Shown: positions 8,201-18,890, counted from the first letter of the stretch. The stretch is DNA of 64,000 nt from an uncultured Mollicutes bacterium (GCA_900550145.1 URRF01000001.1:26225-90224); one strand, 5' to 3'. Numbers and translations: made by a program. Notes: generated by a model from the letters alone, not told the origin.

Positions 8201-11200
8201 GTTTACCTTTAATATTTCGTAAAGCATTATATAAATTAGCAAGTTCTTCTCTTTCTTCTTCAGTAAGTTTAGTAAATATATCTTTAGCGTGAATACGTCC
8301 ATCTCCACCAAATTCAACAGCTGTAATAGTTTTTCCTAATAATTCATTAATTCTACCTATAATTTTAATTCTTCGAGGATTAACTTCTTTTTCATTTTCA
8401 CTTGGATCACGAAGCATTCGATAAAAACTATCGTCAAATATAGGAAGATTATTAGGAATATCTTTTATTAATATAGCTTCTCCAGCGTTACTATCATAAC
8501 TAAAATCATATTTATGTTTAGTAAGTACTTTTATAGTAGCAATATCTTTATCGCTTAATTTTCGAGCATCGATATTACCAAATTCATCATAAGCATTAGC
8601 ATCATCTATTATTTTCTTAATTTTAGCACTATTTAAATTATCTTCATCTTTAAGTATAGAAAATGCTTCATTAATTTTATCTTTAGCTTCTTTATTAATA
8701 ACATAATAACTATTATTTTTAATCCATTCATAAGCACTTCTATATTCAATATTTTCTAATCGTTTATCTAAAGTTTGAGTAGGATTATTTTTCTCATAAT
8801 GTTTAATAATAGCTAAATTCTTTTCAAGATTTTCTTTAAATTCATCAGTATCATTATAATCAAAATATTCTTTATCAAGAGCAGATTTAGCTTTAATAAA
8901 ATTTTTTAATTTAATAGCACGTTCTCTTTCTTCAGGAGATTTAAGAGTTTCAGTATCTTTATATTCAGAAGTAAGTTGATTAATTTTCTTATCGATTTCT
9001 CTTCTTCTATTACGCTCTTGAGTTGTTAAAGCACTATTTGGTTGATCATCAATAAATTTTTCATGAATATATTCCATATATTGACGATATTCTTCAGGAG
9101 CAGTTTCAAATATCTCTCTAATTAAAGCGTTCTTTTTAATATAATATTCTCGAACAACATGTTGTTCAACATTATCAGCATACCATTCATCACGCTTAAG
9201 TTTAGCAGCAATATATTCTTTACTATCTATACCATATCTATCAAGAGCATCTTTAACAGCGTCAACTAATTTATCTCTATCAGTAAGAAATTTAGCAGTA
9301 TAAGGTCTAATAAGTTGTCCATTTGAATTAATAATATTTTCCCATCTAAAACTACCACTTTTATCTAATATATTATCAAATCTTTTAAGAAACTCATTTT
9401 TCTTACGAGGAGCATCTTGCATTGCAGCTTGATTCATAATCCTATTAACAATCTTAACAATAACTTGTACTTGTTTATTGCTTAACATTGCAATATCTCC
9501 AATATTAGTTTCCCACCAACCAGAATCGCCAAAAGTATCTTTAAGATTAACAACGTTCATTCGTATATTAGGATTATTAGCAAATTCATTAGCAATATAT
9601 TTATTAAACATATTATCAAATCCTTGTTTAATAATTGAAGAATTACGAATTTTATTTATAGAATCACGAATTTTTTGAATATATCTTTTAGTATCTTCGT
9701 CCATACCGTCAATAGGAAGACTCATAATATTTCCAAAAGTATCGCCAAATGTAATAGCTTCAAGTAATAATTTAACTATATTAGAAACTTCATCTGGATT
9801 ACTTCTTAAAACTTCATATAAATCAGATTCTCCGATATTATATTCTTTATCGCCTATAACATAATATTTCATTTGTTTATCGATCATATCAGCATAACTA
9901 CTAATATAATCGCTAAGAATATGATATATATTTCTTCTATTATCTTTAATATCTTTAGAACGATAAGAATTTATACCTTTTATATCTAATTTACGAAGTG
10001 CTTTAGCAGCAATATCATCACCTCGTTTTTCAGCTCTTCTAAGAGCAGCAATCATGGCAACAGATGTTTCATCTACTTCAGTTATTCTATTAGCATTATC
10101 TATATAATCATCAGTTATATCAGTAGTAATAGCATATGCTTCATCATTAAAATTATCTCTATTTTCTTGTTGTTGTTTTTCAAATTCTTCTCTAACACTT
10201 TCTTCAGTAATATGTTCAATTTTATAATATTTATGGGATTCAGTTTTAGAAGCTAATGCACTTCTATAAGCATCACGTTCTTCAATTCTAACTTTTTGAA
10301 CATTTTCTGTATTATTAGAAGAAACATTATTAATTAAATCTTTATGTAAATTAGATTTAAAAGCAGGAGACGGAGAATATCTTCTAATAGTAACAAGAAT
10401 ATTACCATTTTCAGTAGGAATATTTTGTGTAATAATATCAGTTTTTCCTACTTGTTCACTAATATAAAAAGAATTAGAACGTACAACTCCATAATCACCT
10501 TTCTCCTCTACGGGGGATTGAATATAAGTCTCTACATCTTTAAATAGTTTATTAAGTTCAGCTTTTTGTATTTCAGTGCCGTTAACAGAAACATTCTGAA
10601 ATTCATTAACATTATCAATAGCATTATTTTCCAAATTAAACTTATAACGAGGAATAATATGTTCTTTATATTTATCTTTTAATTTTACTTTATTATCCTT
10701 ATCAATAAAATATTCTTTAGCTCCAATACTTTCAGCTTCAGCAATAACAGTGTTATAAAAACTAATATCTCCATATTTGTTATTATTTGGATTAACGCTA
10801 TAATCACCTGTTTCATTAGGCTCAAGTAAATTCATAGGAATAAGATAAACTCCGCTTTCATGTTTGTCTATTTTATATAATGTACTAATTTTATTATCAC
10901 CAGTACTTCTATTAACAACAATATAATCTTGAGGAGATTTAGTATTTTCAACATTAATTTCATTAAGTAAAGTTTTAAATCTACCGTCAAAAGGAATAAA
11001 TATTAGTCCATTACCTTTATTACAAATATTAAATTGAAAAGCAGTATTACTTATACCTTTATTATTTTCAGGTTTACCGAGTTTAATAGATTTACAATAT
11101 TCTTTATGACTGCGAATAAATTTATCAATAAATTCATTTGTAACTGCACTTGCAGGATTAGTATAATATCCAAATATTTCTCTAATAGCGGGAACAATAC

Positions 11201-14200
11201 CTGTACCCATATCTTCTATATTTTTATATAAAGAATTATTAGTAATAATTTTATCAACAGCACCTCTTTTAAATTTAAATCCGTCAACAACAAAAGCATA
11301 TTTAATTAAATCAGCAATAGCAAGTCTAAATATAGGGGATTTATTAAAGAAACTTGTACCAAATTCAATATAAATATCGTCTATATTTTCAGCAGAATCT
11401 GTAAATTTAATGCTTTGATGAGTAAAACCTTTACGTTTAAGTTCAAATTGATTATTAAGATTTACATTAAGATAATTAAAAATACCTAAATCTCCATCAA
11501 TATGCGTTTGAATCCAAGATATTTTTTGAGCAGGAGTAAGAGTATTAAATTTACTAAGTTCTTCTTCAGTAGGATTAAATATATCTTTAATATCAAAATT
11601 AATTTTTTGAGTAGTTTCAAAACCAAATATACGAGAAATTTCAGCATTCCAATAATTAGTATCGTTTTCAGTAGATTTAACAATAGCTTCATTATTATCA
11701 TTTAACCAACCTTCTTTAGTAACAGTTAAAGGAGTATTAAGCATAGGAACTTGAGAATATATCATATTCATCATATATTGTTTATATTCTCTATATTGTT
11801 TAGGAGTAAATACAACACCTAATTTAACTTGAACAGCATTAAGTACAGCATTATAAACATCATTTTCAGTTGGGAACAATTGTTTATTAACGTCAACACT
11901 TGTTAATGTAGCATATTTAAAAAATGCAGCTAAAAATGGATAAACACTATTTTCAATATCAATATCTCCTCTAACTAATTCATCTAAATCACTAACTTCA
12001 TTTTTTTCAATTTTAATAAATTCCGGATAAAGTTTTTCGATAAGACGTTTACCTCCGCACATTACAGTATTACCAACTTCATTATCAGTAAATCCATAAG
12101 CAATAACGTTATCTACAATAGTACGAGTTTCTCTAATAGTTTGTTTTGCACCAAAATTATCAGGATTACAACAACGAAGAACTTTTTCAAGATTTTTAGT
12201 AGTTTTATTAATCTTATCAAAAGCTAAACAAATAGCAATATCAAAAACAGCATTTTTAATATCATTATCTTTTTGTGATAATTCAGAAATATTAGTTATT
12301 TTGGACGATTCTAAGCGTGATTTTAGCACTTTTGCATTTAACGTGAATTGTTGTTCCTGTATAGGCTTTTGCGTTGAAATTTCAGCCCCAAATAGCTCTT
12401 TATACGCATTTCTAAATTGTTCGTTGGAGTTCAACGCTAACAATACCGATTCATAGTTAGAATAGTCAGTAATATCAGTAGCACCAAGTTTAAAACCAGC
12501 TTTAGCAGCTATTCTCTTAACAGCTTTCTGAACAGTATTACCACCTCCTGTAAGATATAAACTATTACTTTCATTATTAACTTCGTTAATAGTAGTAATA
12601 GCAGGTTGCATTAAAAACGCAATAGCAGTTCTATAATCCATACCTGTATCTATAAGAGTTTTAAATGTTCCAAAAGTAAATTCATTTTCATTAAAAATAG
12701 AACCTTCTTTAATAGCATCAAGAATATGTGCAGTAGTTTGAGAACTATAAACAGTAATTAATTCTCCAACAACATTACGATTATTATAACTATTAGCTAA
12801 TCTATAATGTTTAACTCTTGCAGTAGCAGCTTTATCGATTTCATTAGTTTTCTTACCATCTTTATCTAATAATATAACATCTCCTTTTTTAGTAGTCTCA
12901 TTATATAACCCATATGCTTTAACTATCATTTCTGCGTCATAAATAAATTTACCATTAGCATCTTTTTCAGTTAAATCATATTCAGCAATAATTTCATGAC
13001 CTTTTCCTAAATATCCTTTAGCATAATTATTAACACTATTGAAAGTATCTCGTGTAACAGAAAACGCTTTAAGAGAAGCTCCACCCATAGCATTTTCCAT
13101 AAAATCCATTTGGTCAAAAGGATTATAAACGCTACGACTAACAGAATCGGCTCCACGAGCTTTATCCATTTCTTTCATAGCAGATGAAAGTCTATCAAAA
13201 TTACTTCGAGAATAATTCTCTTCCCTACTATTACTATCAGCCATAATAGCGATCATAGCATCAAGAATATTATTGTTTCTAACAACACGAGGTAATTTAT
13301 CAACTTCATCTAATTTAGAAAACTCATTAAAAGTCAATAGTCCAGCTTCTTTACCAATATTAGTGAGTTCTTTATAAAGACTATCTCTATTATCTTTTTC
13401 TGTACGAAGTTTTTTAACAACATCACGAAGACGTTTTTGAAGTACTTTATATTTATCTTCATGAAAATCATCTTCAATATCAGAAGAAATTTTATTATTA
13501 ATATTATCTTCTATATAATATTTATATTTAGCATAATCAGTTTTAAAATCATCAGCAGAATATTTCTTAATTCTTTTAATATTACCATTTTTATCTTTTA
13601 CTACTTTAAGAGAATGACAAACGCCATAAACAGAGTCAACGTCAAAGTCAGAACCTGTTTGAGCAACCCATTCATCAGGTAACATAATAGTACTACCATA
13701 AACATCATCAAGAAAACCTACTACTTTAACGATACTAACAGATTGTTTACCTTCAGTAGGAATACGATAAGCAAGTTGAATATCAAGACCTTCTTTTTGT
13801 ATCATTTCAAGAGCTTCTGGAGTATTAGGAATAAGATTGCTCCAACGAGGAATCATAACTTCAGCATATGCTTCTTGTTTAACTTCATATTTATTTTTAT
13901 CTTCATCAGATAATTTGTCATACTCGGTTTCTTCTATTTTAACTCCAGTTTCTTTATTAACAATAACTTTTGGGTGATATTTAAGTTCTCTAAGTTTACC
14001 ATTATTGTCTAAAACTTTCATTCCATGACCAACTTGGGTAACCTGTGCAGCATGCCAACCAGGAAATTTTTGTCTCGTAATACTACTATTAAATATAGCT
14101 TGTGCTATACTTTCAAGTTTACTACTAACGTTATTCATATAATTAGGCATAGCTGGATTACCAAATTCATCAGGAGTTAAATATTCTATAAAATTAGAAT

Positions 14201-17200
14201 CCATACCAAGACGCTGAGCTTCAATACGAGCTTTCTTATAAAAATCAGTAAAATCTAATGTTTGTTTATCACCATTAATATTAACTAATTTACCATTTTT
14301 ATCTTCTTTCCAGCCCATATTAAAAAGAAGTTTTTTAAAATCTTCTTTAATATTAGCGCAATAATTTTTAAAGAAAGTATCAATATAAGGTTTAACAGAT
14401 TCATTAGCATTATCACAAATCTTTTTAGTAATTTGCACACCGGCTTTATTTTGAGCATCTTTCATGTGCTCTGGAACATCTTGTTGTTTATAAAGAAAAC
14501 GATAATAATAATCTTCTATAGCATTTTCATTATTAGAAATAAGATCTTGTTCAAAATTAGGATTAATATTTCCATCATTATCCCAAAATGTTAAAACGTT
14601 CTTTTTAGCAGCTTTACTTGTTTCATTAGTATTAACTTGCCCAATATCATATTTGTGCATGAAATTATAAAGCTCTTTAAGTTGAGTTCCTTCAAGAAGT
14701 TCAGGAATAAGAACAAATTCAGCATTTTTAATTTGACGAGGATAATGTACTCCAGTATAACTATCATATTTATGGTCATAATAAAAATTCTTCTGTACTT
14801 GAATACGAGAATTAATTTTACTAATATCTATATCTTCAATTCTACGTTGACCACTTCTAAGTTCATAAAGTTGTTGAAATATATCTTCATATTCTTTAAA
14901 AGTGCCATCAGCATAACGTCTACGCATAAATTCTTCAATAGTAATAAAAGACTGTGCGTCATTAGTTTTACTTGCTTCTCTATATCCATTAGCAATTTCA
15001 GCAGCTTTTTTAGTAGCAGCAACTTCACCAAGTTCATCTTTAAGATAATTAAATAATTCTTGTTGAATATTATTAGCTTGTTTACTTGGTCTTACAGTAT
15101 TATTAATAGTAACAGCTCTAAAACCATTACGAGCATATTTTCCAGCAGAATGAATTATTGCATAACCCTCTACGGGGGAATAAGCATTAGCGTATTTATC
15201 TATTGTAGTATTGCCAAATTTAATTTCTTGTTTAGAACCATTATATCCAATAGTTTCTTTAATTTTAGCACTAAGAGTATCATTAATATCAAATCCAGCA
15301 TAGGCTGTTCCACCAGCTTGTACTTCTTTAGCACGTTTAAGAAAATCTTTAGCGTCTTTATAAAATTTAACATCACCTTCAAGAAAATCATCTAATTGCA
15401 TATAAGCATTAGCAGCATTAAGAGCAAAATCAACTAAATCTTCATTACTTTTTTGTAGTTCTTGAAGAATATTTTGATATTGTTTACCATGAGCTACAAT
15501 CTCTTTATTAAAAGATTTAATCCATTGTTCAACAATATTATCTATAATACTTTTTACTTCTTGAGTTTCATTAAAAACAATTTTACCATTTTCAATTCTA
15601 ATAAGAGGACTATTAACATTTAAAGTAGCAGTATTTCCTTTAACTTGAATAAGTCCTCCGGCTTCGCCTACGGACGTTCCCCCGTAGAGAAGTAATGCAC
15701 GTTCAAGCTCTTCACCTGCTTTATAATCCTCTGTATTAAATAGTTTTTGAAAGCTAAAGAAATTTCCACTTAGTTTACCAGCTTTAGGGTTAAGTTTAGT
15801 CTTTTCTTTATCAAGCCATTTACCTTCAACAAGAATACATTCTCTACCTTTATCGTCATAAGTAGTTTTATTAAAATGTACTCTTTCAATTAATCCATTA
15901 GTGTCTTTACGAAGAACCCAATTACCTTTACTATCATTATCAAATAAATAAGTTAATTGATTAATAAACATATTAAGTTCTCCTAAAACATTTTGTCTAA
16001 ATCCAGCAAATATAGGAGTAGCTCGATTAATACGAACATCTATAGAACCATTTTCAATACCTTCTTGTTTAATAATATCTGCTATATCGGCATAAAAATC
16101 ATCACTAAGTTTATTATCGTTAACTGAAGAAATACCCTCTATTTCTATATTATATAAAATATTATTTATTTCACCTTCAATTTTATCTCCTTTAATCCAA
16201 ACAATATCGGGACTATCTTTAGTTTTATAAATTATAGGAATAGAAATAGTACCATCTTCATTTTCAATATAATAATATTTATTAAAATTAAGAGTAGATA
16301 ATTCTCCTTTAATAGCATAATAAATATCTTTAGCAGACCAAATATTATTTTTATTAGTAGCAGCTTTATCTTTAACTTCTAAATATTTATCATAATTTTC
16401 ATCTGTATTTTCTAAAGTATAATTATCTATTTCATTACGTCTTTTATTAGCGTATTTAGCGATATCTGTAGCTAAAGCTGTAATTGTATTTTTAGCATCA
16501 AGTTTAGGTGCTTGGATAATAAAATTTTTAGGAGCGTCAGAAGGAGTACGGAAAAAATATCCAGCTTGAGAAGCATTTAAACTTGCTTTAGAAGCACCAA
16601 TATTTTGTCCAGCAATAATAGGATTAAAGTAAGCAATCATAGAAGTAGCAAAATAATCTCCTTTGGACATTTTAGCATATAAAGCCGCTTTATCACTTTG
16701 CATATCTTTAATACCATTAAATAAACTTATTTGAATAAGTTTTTGAGCATTAGGATTAATAGAGACATTATCTCTATCATCTCTCATAAATAATCCTTCT
16801 TGAATATATTTACCATTAGCTCCTTTAATTCCCCAAAAGAAACTATTATATTTATATTGTTCTCCTTTATTAATTTCTTCTAATAGATTTCTTAGACCAG
16901 CTTGAGCATCTTTTTTATTAGCATAATTAATTTGTTTGAGAAGATTAGTAATATAACTATTATTAATTACATCAGAAGATAAATTACCTTCAGCGTTAAC
17001 ACTATTTAATTCATTACGAACAGCAGAATAGTTAACAAGTTTTTGACATATATTAACTATTGGTTCATTAAGTCTATCGTAATTAATATTAGAAGAATCA
17101 AATAAAGGAACATCTTTAGTATATTTTTGACCAATTTCTTCAGAATATCTTACAGCTTCATTATAAGCTTTTCTTTCATTATTATATTTATTATATGATT

Positions 17201-18890
17201 CATTATATTCTATAACAGTAGTTTCAACTTTTTGTAAAAGATCTGCTATATTATTTAATAGTCCAATCATATTAGACCTAACAGAATTACTCCCATTATA
17301 AATAAATCCAAGTATTTCATTACGAGTTACTTTAGGATAATATTTTTTAAGTACTTCATAAATAGTTTCTTCTATTAACTTATTTAATTCTTTAGGAGTA
17401 ACATCGTCATCTTTAAGTCTTACAGCAACAAGTCTATCAGAACCTTTATCTAAACGGGCAACTAATTCTTTAACACGATTAATATCATTTTCTGTATATA
17501 AATCTCTCATAGTACTACGAGTTGTATTTAACATATTATAAATCATATAACTCATAGCGTCTAAAGATTTATTAGATTGCTCAAAAGTAATACCTGATTC
17601 AGTAATAATAGACATTGTTTTAATAATCTTAGGATTACTTAATTGACAAAATATTCTATTAGCAAATACAGGATCATTAATACAATCATCGGCAATTTTA
17701 ATTAATCCGTAATCTTCAGCAATATCTGTTGCCATTCTTACAATACTATCTATAAAATCATTAACAGAATTAAAATTACCTCTTGTGTATAATTCTCTAA
17801 TAATAAAATTAGCACCCATAGTAGTTTTAAGACCAATTTCATTATTAGTATCATAATTATAAACTTTTGTACCAACTTCTGATGGAGAATCTAATTTATA
17901 AATAGTATTAAAATATAATTTTAAATCAGCAGCAATAGGTTTTTCAAAACTTGCCCAAAGTTTATCTTCCCAAGATTTAGTAGTTTCATCAACACTTTCA
18001 GCTCCTGGATTAGTATAATCTTCATCATCAGTAAAATTTTCATTAGTAAGTTTATCACTTTCTAATACATTTTCAAATTCACCAACAATATTAACAAGTT
18101 TACTACTTTCAAATGCTTTTGTAAACCAAAAATTAGGATTACGCTTAATTTGTTCAATATAATTATTACGATTCTTTTGTGTTATGTCACCAAATTTATT
18201 AATTAAATTATATGCCTTATTATATTGTTGTCTTCTTGCTTCAGTATATTCTTTATATACTTCATCAAGTTTCTTTTTATTATTTTCTACATCATTATCA
18301 TTCTTAATAAGTTGTTTTAATTCATTAATTTTCTTATTAATAGATATAGCTTTATTATATGCTTCTCTAAATTCTTTAATAGTATTATCTTCTGTTTCTT
18401 TATTTTGATTATAAACTTTTAAAGCAATATTATTAATATAATCTTTTTCAAGAACGTCAATAGCTTTTTGAATTATTTTAACTCTATTAAGTTTAACATT
18501 ATTATATTTACTTGCTTTACGCTCTTGCTCATAAAGAAGAGAAATAATAGTAGCAGTATCATTAATAGCGATATTACGAGCTTTAACACTACTAAATCCC
18601 ATTAATAAATCAGCTTGACGTTTAGCAGCAGCTGTTGTAACATCTTGATGTTTAAGTTCATAATATTCTTTTAAAATTCGTCTAACAGTATTTTGTTTAT
18701 TTTCTAAAATAGACTTAGTAGAATCAAATTTTTCATCTTTTTTACAAAACTCTAAAAAATCATCACTTTGAATATATCCAGCAAGCACTTTAGCTTTCTG
18801 TTTAATACCGTCAGAACAATACTCTACGGTTTTCTTAAGGGTGTCATTAACATCTCCTTTAATAACATAACCAAATTCAAAACATTCCAT
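5271..18890 (-). CDS. Giant virion RNA polymerase fused to cargo-protein domains (4539 aa)
   Basis: The motif GSDFDVDSVYG, with catalytic Asp triad D1748, D1750 and D1752, matches the DxDxD metal-binding loop of the double-psi beta-barrel RNA polymerases of crAss-like phages. Those are packaged in the virion and transcribe early genes after ejection. The polymerase core is likely in the N-terminal half; residues about 2900-3500 are charged and coiled-coil rich; a hydrophobic segment near the C-terminus (LYGILSALLLGVTIYAM) could help membrane passage. Many crAss-like phages split this region into several genes; here it is one frame. Three repeat copies lie in it (about residues 1067, 1237 and 2791), and residues from about 2138 to 2195 are encoded with atypical codons. 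A terminator (5222-5245) follows. Confidence 0.85.
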   Translation of the reverse strand: MECFEFGYVIKGDVNDTLKKTVEYCSDGIKQKAKVLAGYIQSDDFLEFCKKDEKFDSTKSILENKQNTVRRILKEYYELKHQDVTTAAAKRQADLLMGFSSVKARNIAINDTATIISLLYEQERKASKYNNVKLNRVKIIQKAIDVLEKDYINNIALKVYNQNKETEDNTIKEFREAYNKAISINKKINELKQLIKNDNDVENNKKKLDEVYKEYTEARRQQYNKAYNLINKFGDITQKNRNNYIEQIKRNPNFWFTKAFESSKLVNIVGEFENVLESDKLTNENFTDDEDYTNPGAESVDETTKSWEDKLWASFEKPIAADLKLYFNTIYKLDSPSEVGTKVYNYDTNNEIGLKTTMGANFIIRELYTRGNFNSVNDFIDSIVRMATDIAEDYGLIKIADDCINDPVFANRIFCQLSNPKIIKTMSIITESGITFEQSNKSLDAMSYMIYNMLNTTRSTMRDLYTENDINRVKELVARLDKGSDRLVAVRLKDDDVTPKELNKLIEETIYEVLKKYYPKVTRNEILGFIYNGSNSVRSNMIGLLNNIADLLQKVETTVIEYNESYNKYNNERKAYNEAVRYSEEIGQKYTKDVPLFDSSNINYDRLNEPIVNICQKLVNYSAVRNELNSVNAEGNLSSDVINNSYITNLLKQINYANKKDAQAGLRNLLEEINKGEQYKYNSFFWGIKGANGKYIQEGLFMRDDRDNVSINPNAQKLIQISLFNGIKDMQSDKAALYAKMSKGDYFATSMIAYFNPIIAGQNIGASKASLNASQAGYFFRTPSDAPKNFIIQAPKLDAKNTITALATDIAKYANKRRNEIDNYTLENTDENYDKYLEVKDKAATNKNNIWSAKDIYYAIKGELSTLNFNKYYYIENEDGTISIPIIYKTKDSPDIVWIKGDKIEGEINNILYNIEIEGISSVNDNKLSDDFYADIADIIKQEGIENGSIDVRINRATPIFAGFRQNVLGELNMFINQLTYLFDNDSKGNWVLRKDTNGLIERVHFNKTTYDDKGRECILVEGKWLDKEKTKLNPKAGKLSGNFFSFQKLFNTEDYKAGEELERALLLYGGTSVGEAGGLIQVKGNTATLNVNSPLIRIENGKIVFNETQEVKSIIDNIVEQWIKSFNKEIVAHGKQYQNILQELQKSNEDLVDFALNAANAYMQLDDFLEGDVKFYKDAKDFLKRAKEVQAGGTAYAGFDINDTLSAKIKETIGYNGSKQEIKFGNTTIDKYANAYSPVEGYAIIHSAGKYARNGFRAVTINNTVRPSKQANNIQQELFNYLKDELGEVAATKKAAEIANGYREASKTNDAQSFITIEEFMRRRYADGTFKEYEDIFQQLYELRSGQRRIEDIDISKINSRIQVQKNFYYDHKYDSYTGVHYPRQIKNAEFVLIPELLEGTQLKELYNFMHKYDIGQVNTNETSKAAKKNVLTFWDNDGNINPNFEQDLISNNENAIEDYYYRFLYKQQDVPEHMKDAQNKAGVQITKKICDNANESVKPYIDTFFKNYCANIKEDFKKLLFNMGWKEDKNGKLVNINGDKQTLDFTDFYKKARIEAQRLGMDSNFIEYLTPDEFGNPAMPNYMNNVSSKLESIAQAIFNSSITRQKFPGWHAAQVTQVGHGMKVLDNNGKLRELKYHPKVIVNKETGVKIEETEYDKLSDEDKNKYEVKQEAYAEVMIPRWSNLIPNTPEALEMIQKEGLDIQLAYRIPTEGKQSVSIVKVVGFLDDVYGSTIMLPDEWVAQTGSDFDVDSVYGVCHSLKVVKDKNGNIKRIKKYSADDFKTDYAKYKYYIEDNINNKISSDIEDDFHEDKYKVLQKRLRDVVKKLRTEKDNRDSLYKELTNIGKEAGLLTFNEFSKLDEVDKLPRVVRNNNILDAMIAIMADSNSREENYSRSNFDRLSSAMKEMDKARGADSVSRSVYNPFDQMDFMENAMGGASLKAFSVTRDTFNSVNNYAKGYLGKGHEIIAEYDLTEKDANGKFIYDAEMIVKAYGLYNETTKKGDVILLDKDGKKTNEIDKAATARVKHYRLANSYNNRNVVGELITVYSSQTTAHILDAIKEGSIFNENEFTFGTFKTLIDTGMDYRTAIAFLMQPAITTINEVNNESNSLYLTGGGNTVQKAVKRIAAKAGFKLGATDITDYSNYESVLLALNSNEQFRNAYKELFGAEISTQKPIQEQQFTLNAKVLKSRLESSKITNISELSQKDNDIKNAVFDIAICLAFDKINKTTKNLEKVLRCCNPDNFGAKQTIRETRTIVDNVIAYGFTDNEVGNTVMCGGKRLIEKLYPEFIKIEKNEVSDLDELVRGDIDIENSVYPFLAAFFKYATLTSVDVNKQLFPTENDVYNAVLNAVQVKLGVVFTPKQYREYKQYMMNMIYSQVPMLNTPLTVTKEGWLNDNNEAIVKSTENDTNYWNAEISRIFGFETTQKINFDIKDIFNPTEEELSKFNTLTPAQKISWIQTHIDGDLGIFNYLNVNLNNQFELKRKGFTHQSIKFTDSAENIDDIYIEFGTSFFNKSPIFRLAIADLIKYAFVVDGFKFKRGAVDKIITNNSLYKNIEDMGTGIVPAIREIFGYYTNPASAVTNEFIDKFIRSHKEYCKSIKLGKPENNKGISNTAFQFNICNKGNGLIFIPFDGRFKTLLNEINVENTKSPQDYIVVNRSTGDNKISTLYKIDKHESGVYLIPMNLLEPNETGDYSVNPNNNKYGDISFYNTVIAEAESIGAKEYFIDKDNKVKLKDKYKEHIIPRYKFNLENNAIDNVNEFQNVSVNGTEIQKAELNKLFKDVETYIQSPVEEKGDYGVVRSNSFYISEQVGKTDIITQNIPTENGNILVTIRRYSPSPAFKSNLHKDLINNVSSNNTENVQKVRIEERDAYRSALASKTESHKYYKIEHITEESVREEFEKQQQENRDNFNDEAYAITTDITDDYIDNANRITEVDETSVAMIAALRRAEKRGDDIAAKALRKLDIKGINSYRSKDIKDNRRNIYHILSDYISSYADMIDKQMKYYVIGDKEYNIGESDLYEVLRSNPDEVSNIVKLLLEAITFGDTFGNIMSLPIDGMDEDTKRYIQKIRDSINKIRNSSIIKQGFDNMFNKYIANEFANNPNIRMNVVNLKDTFGDSGWWETNIGDIAMLSNKQVQVIVKIVNRIMNQAAMQDAPRKKNEFLKRFDNILDKSGSFRWENIINSNGQLIRPYTAKFLTDRDKLVDAVKDALDRYGIDSKEYIAAKLKRDEWYADNVEQHVVREYYIKKNALIREIFETAPEEYRQYMEYIHEKFIDDQPNSALTTQERNRRREIDKKINQLTSEYKDTETLKSPEERERAIKLKNFIKAKSALDKEYFDYNDTDEFKENLEKNLAIIKHYEKNNPTQTLDKRLENIEYRSAYEWIKNNSYYVINKEAKDKINEAFSILKDEDNLNSAKIKKIIDDANAYDEFGNIDARKLSDKDIATIKVLTKHKYDFSYDSNAGEAILIKDIPNNLPIFDDSFYRMLRDPSENEKEVNPRRIKIIGRINELLGKTITAVEFGGDGRIHAKDIFTKLTEEEREELANLYNALRNIKGKRKPKEIRQKFKQEVEFKTNNTAFNTELSWALSNLKGTKDFDTFINIFCQLDNSGEIILDDNGNYTPNNDIYGYIEPKNDKYINKKKTAARELIENNVDFIPNEYYYAAMNEASNNGDFKEWFDVNHVYNPYKHKFEPLRVWTEMKVNPEGSLKGTYSYVPTNENAEKQVKDEYVNKKYKKYSNNYNRDNGHYNNYVTLSPKEKEMQSLLQETMDFFAEHNKHNTFVEQGYIPRRRKVVTDTKWVVNQLLGVTGLEFRNDSEDRWNAKVDYANDYEVENDMLKLLKGKGYQELEEIRPKGIGEKDENYRKYLQDTKKKNEEIKKHNLEIDKQLFDKDYRSVFAEAISNQVVINARNKAKNWLYLLQEDLKNTEAVKISKFTGRPVINKRTSVDIQDNYHTISQDNTLKQVYGFTRRLIFEQFKEKSKLNKYADLARNITSAKYMIFNVTGGISNIGTGFANIMGEAFAGDNLSKNDIREAIGMYMNNSLRMIGDMYKDKSDNFAVALTKYFKVVDFDAMTERVRGETAGEYARRMRNLMYSLQSGGEHFMQNTVLFAVLKSNKIFDDVDGVKRCGSFSEYIWKLEYDTMVSIISKDKDLLEELKEFKRIIKQDKTEQFKYDTFKHNIIEDFLRAHASKEIIQEYIHAKNQAIKKAKEEWKTKPAIIDLLELKNGEIVPKAGAEITPDMINDIKNKTVNLNKKIHGVYDKLGAALIEFTWWGSLVMQYHKHLYPGVMKRFRRRGYYNEQTNTIEVGSYVAFVDFLSKEFRNVVSDAKKQGDGYVGIAVASVQNTFKAVINTITNIKTNWNLMSPWERNAVKRCLGDLYGILSALLLGVTIYAMTDDDDEKESNVVATGLYLADRLLSESQMYTPWGLYSEGKTLWSSPIAAYNGPSDLIKIMDYTARWLFDEDFDPVYSTGIYKGRNKIDVLVKRNIPLYRVIERLNNMTKNNSYYRINEKALNMKISKYIADQINPD
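10506..10520 (+). repeat. GC-rich dispersed motif, copy in RNA polymerase gene
   Basis: Exact CTCTACGGGGGATTG; on the coding strand it encodes QSPVE (residues 2791-2795). Confidence 0.9.
15168..15181 (+). repeat. GC-rich dispersed motif, copy in RNA polymerase gene
   Basis: CTCTACGGGGGAAT; encodes YSPVE (about residue 1237). It faces the inverted copy at 15677-15690. Confidence 0.9.
15649..15692 (-). repeat. GC-rich dispersed motif with hairpin tail, copy in RNA polymerase gene
   Basis: The inverted motif TTCCCCCGTAGAGAAG (15677-15692) is preceded by a GC-rich, self-complementary stretch (15655-15675, with GGCTTCGCC and TCCG/CGGA). The coding strand reads LYGGTSVGEAGG, near residue 1067. 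Confidence 0.85.

Noticed and set aside
5832..18408. Numerous 60-140 aa plus-strand frames antisense to the polymerase gene
   Set aside because: They are Ile/Phe/Ser-rich shadows expected opposite an AT-rich gene and have no recognisable features.
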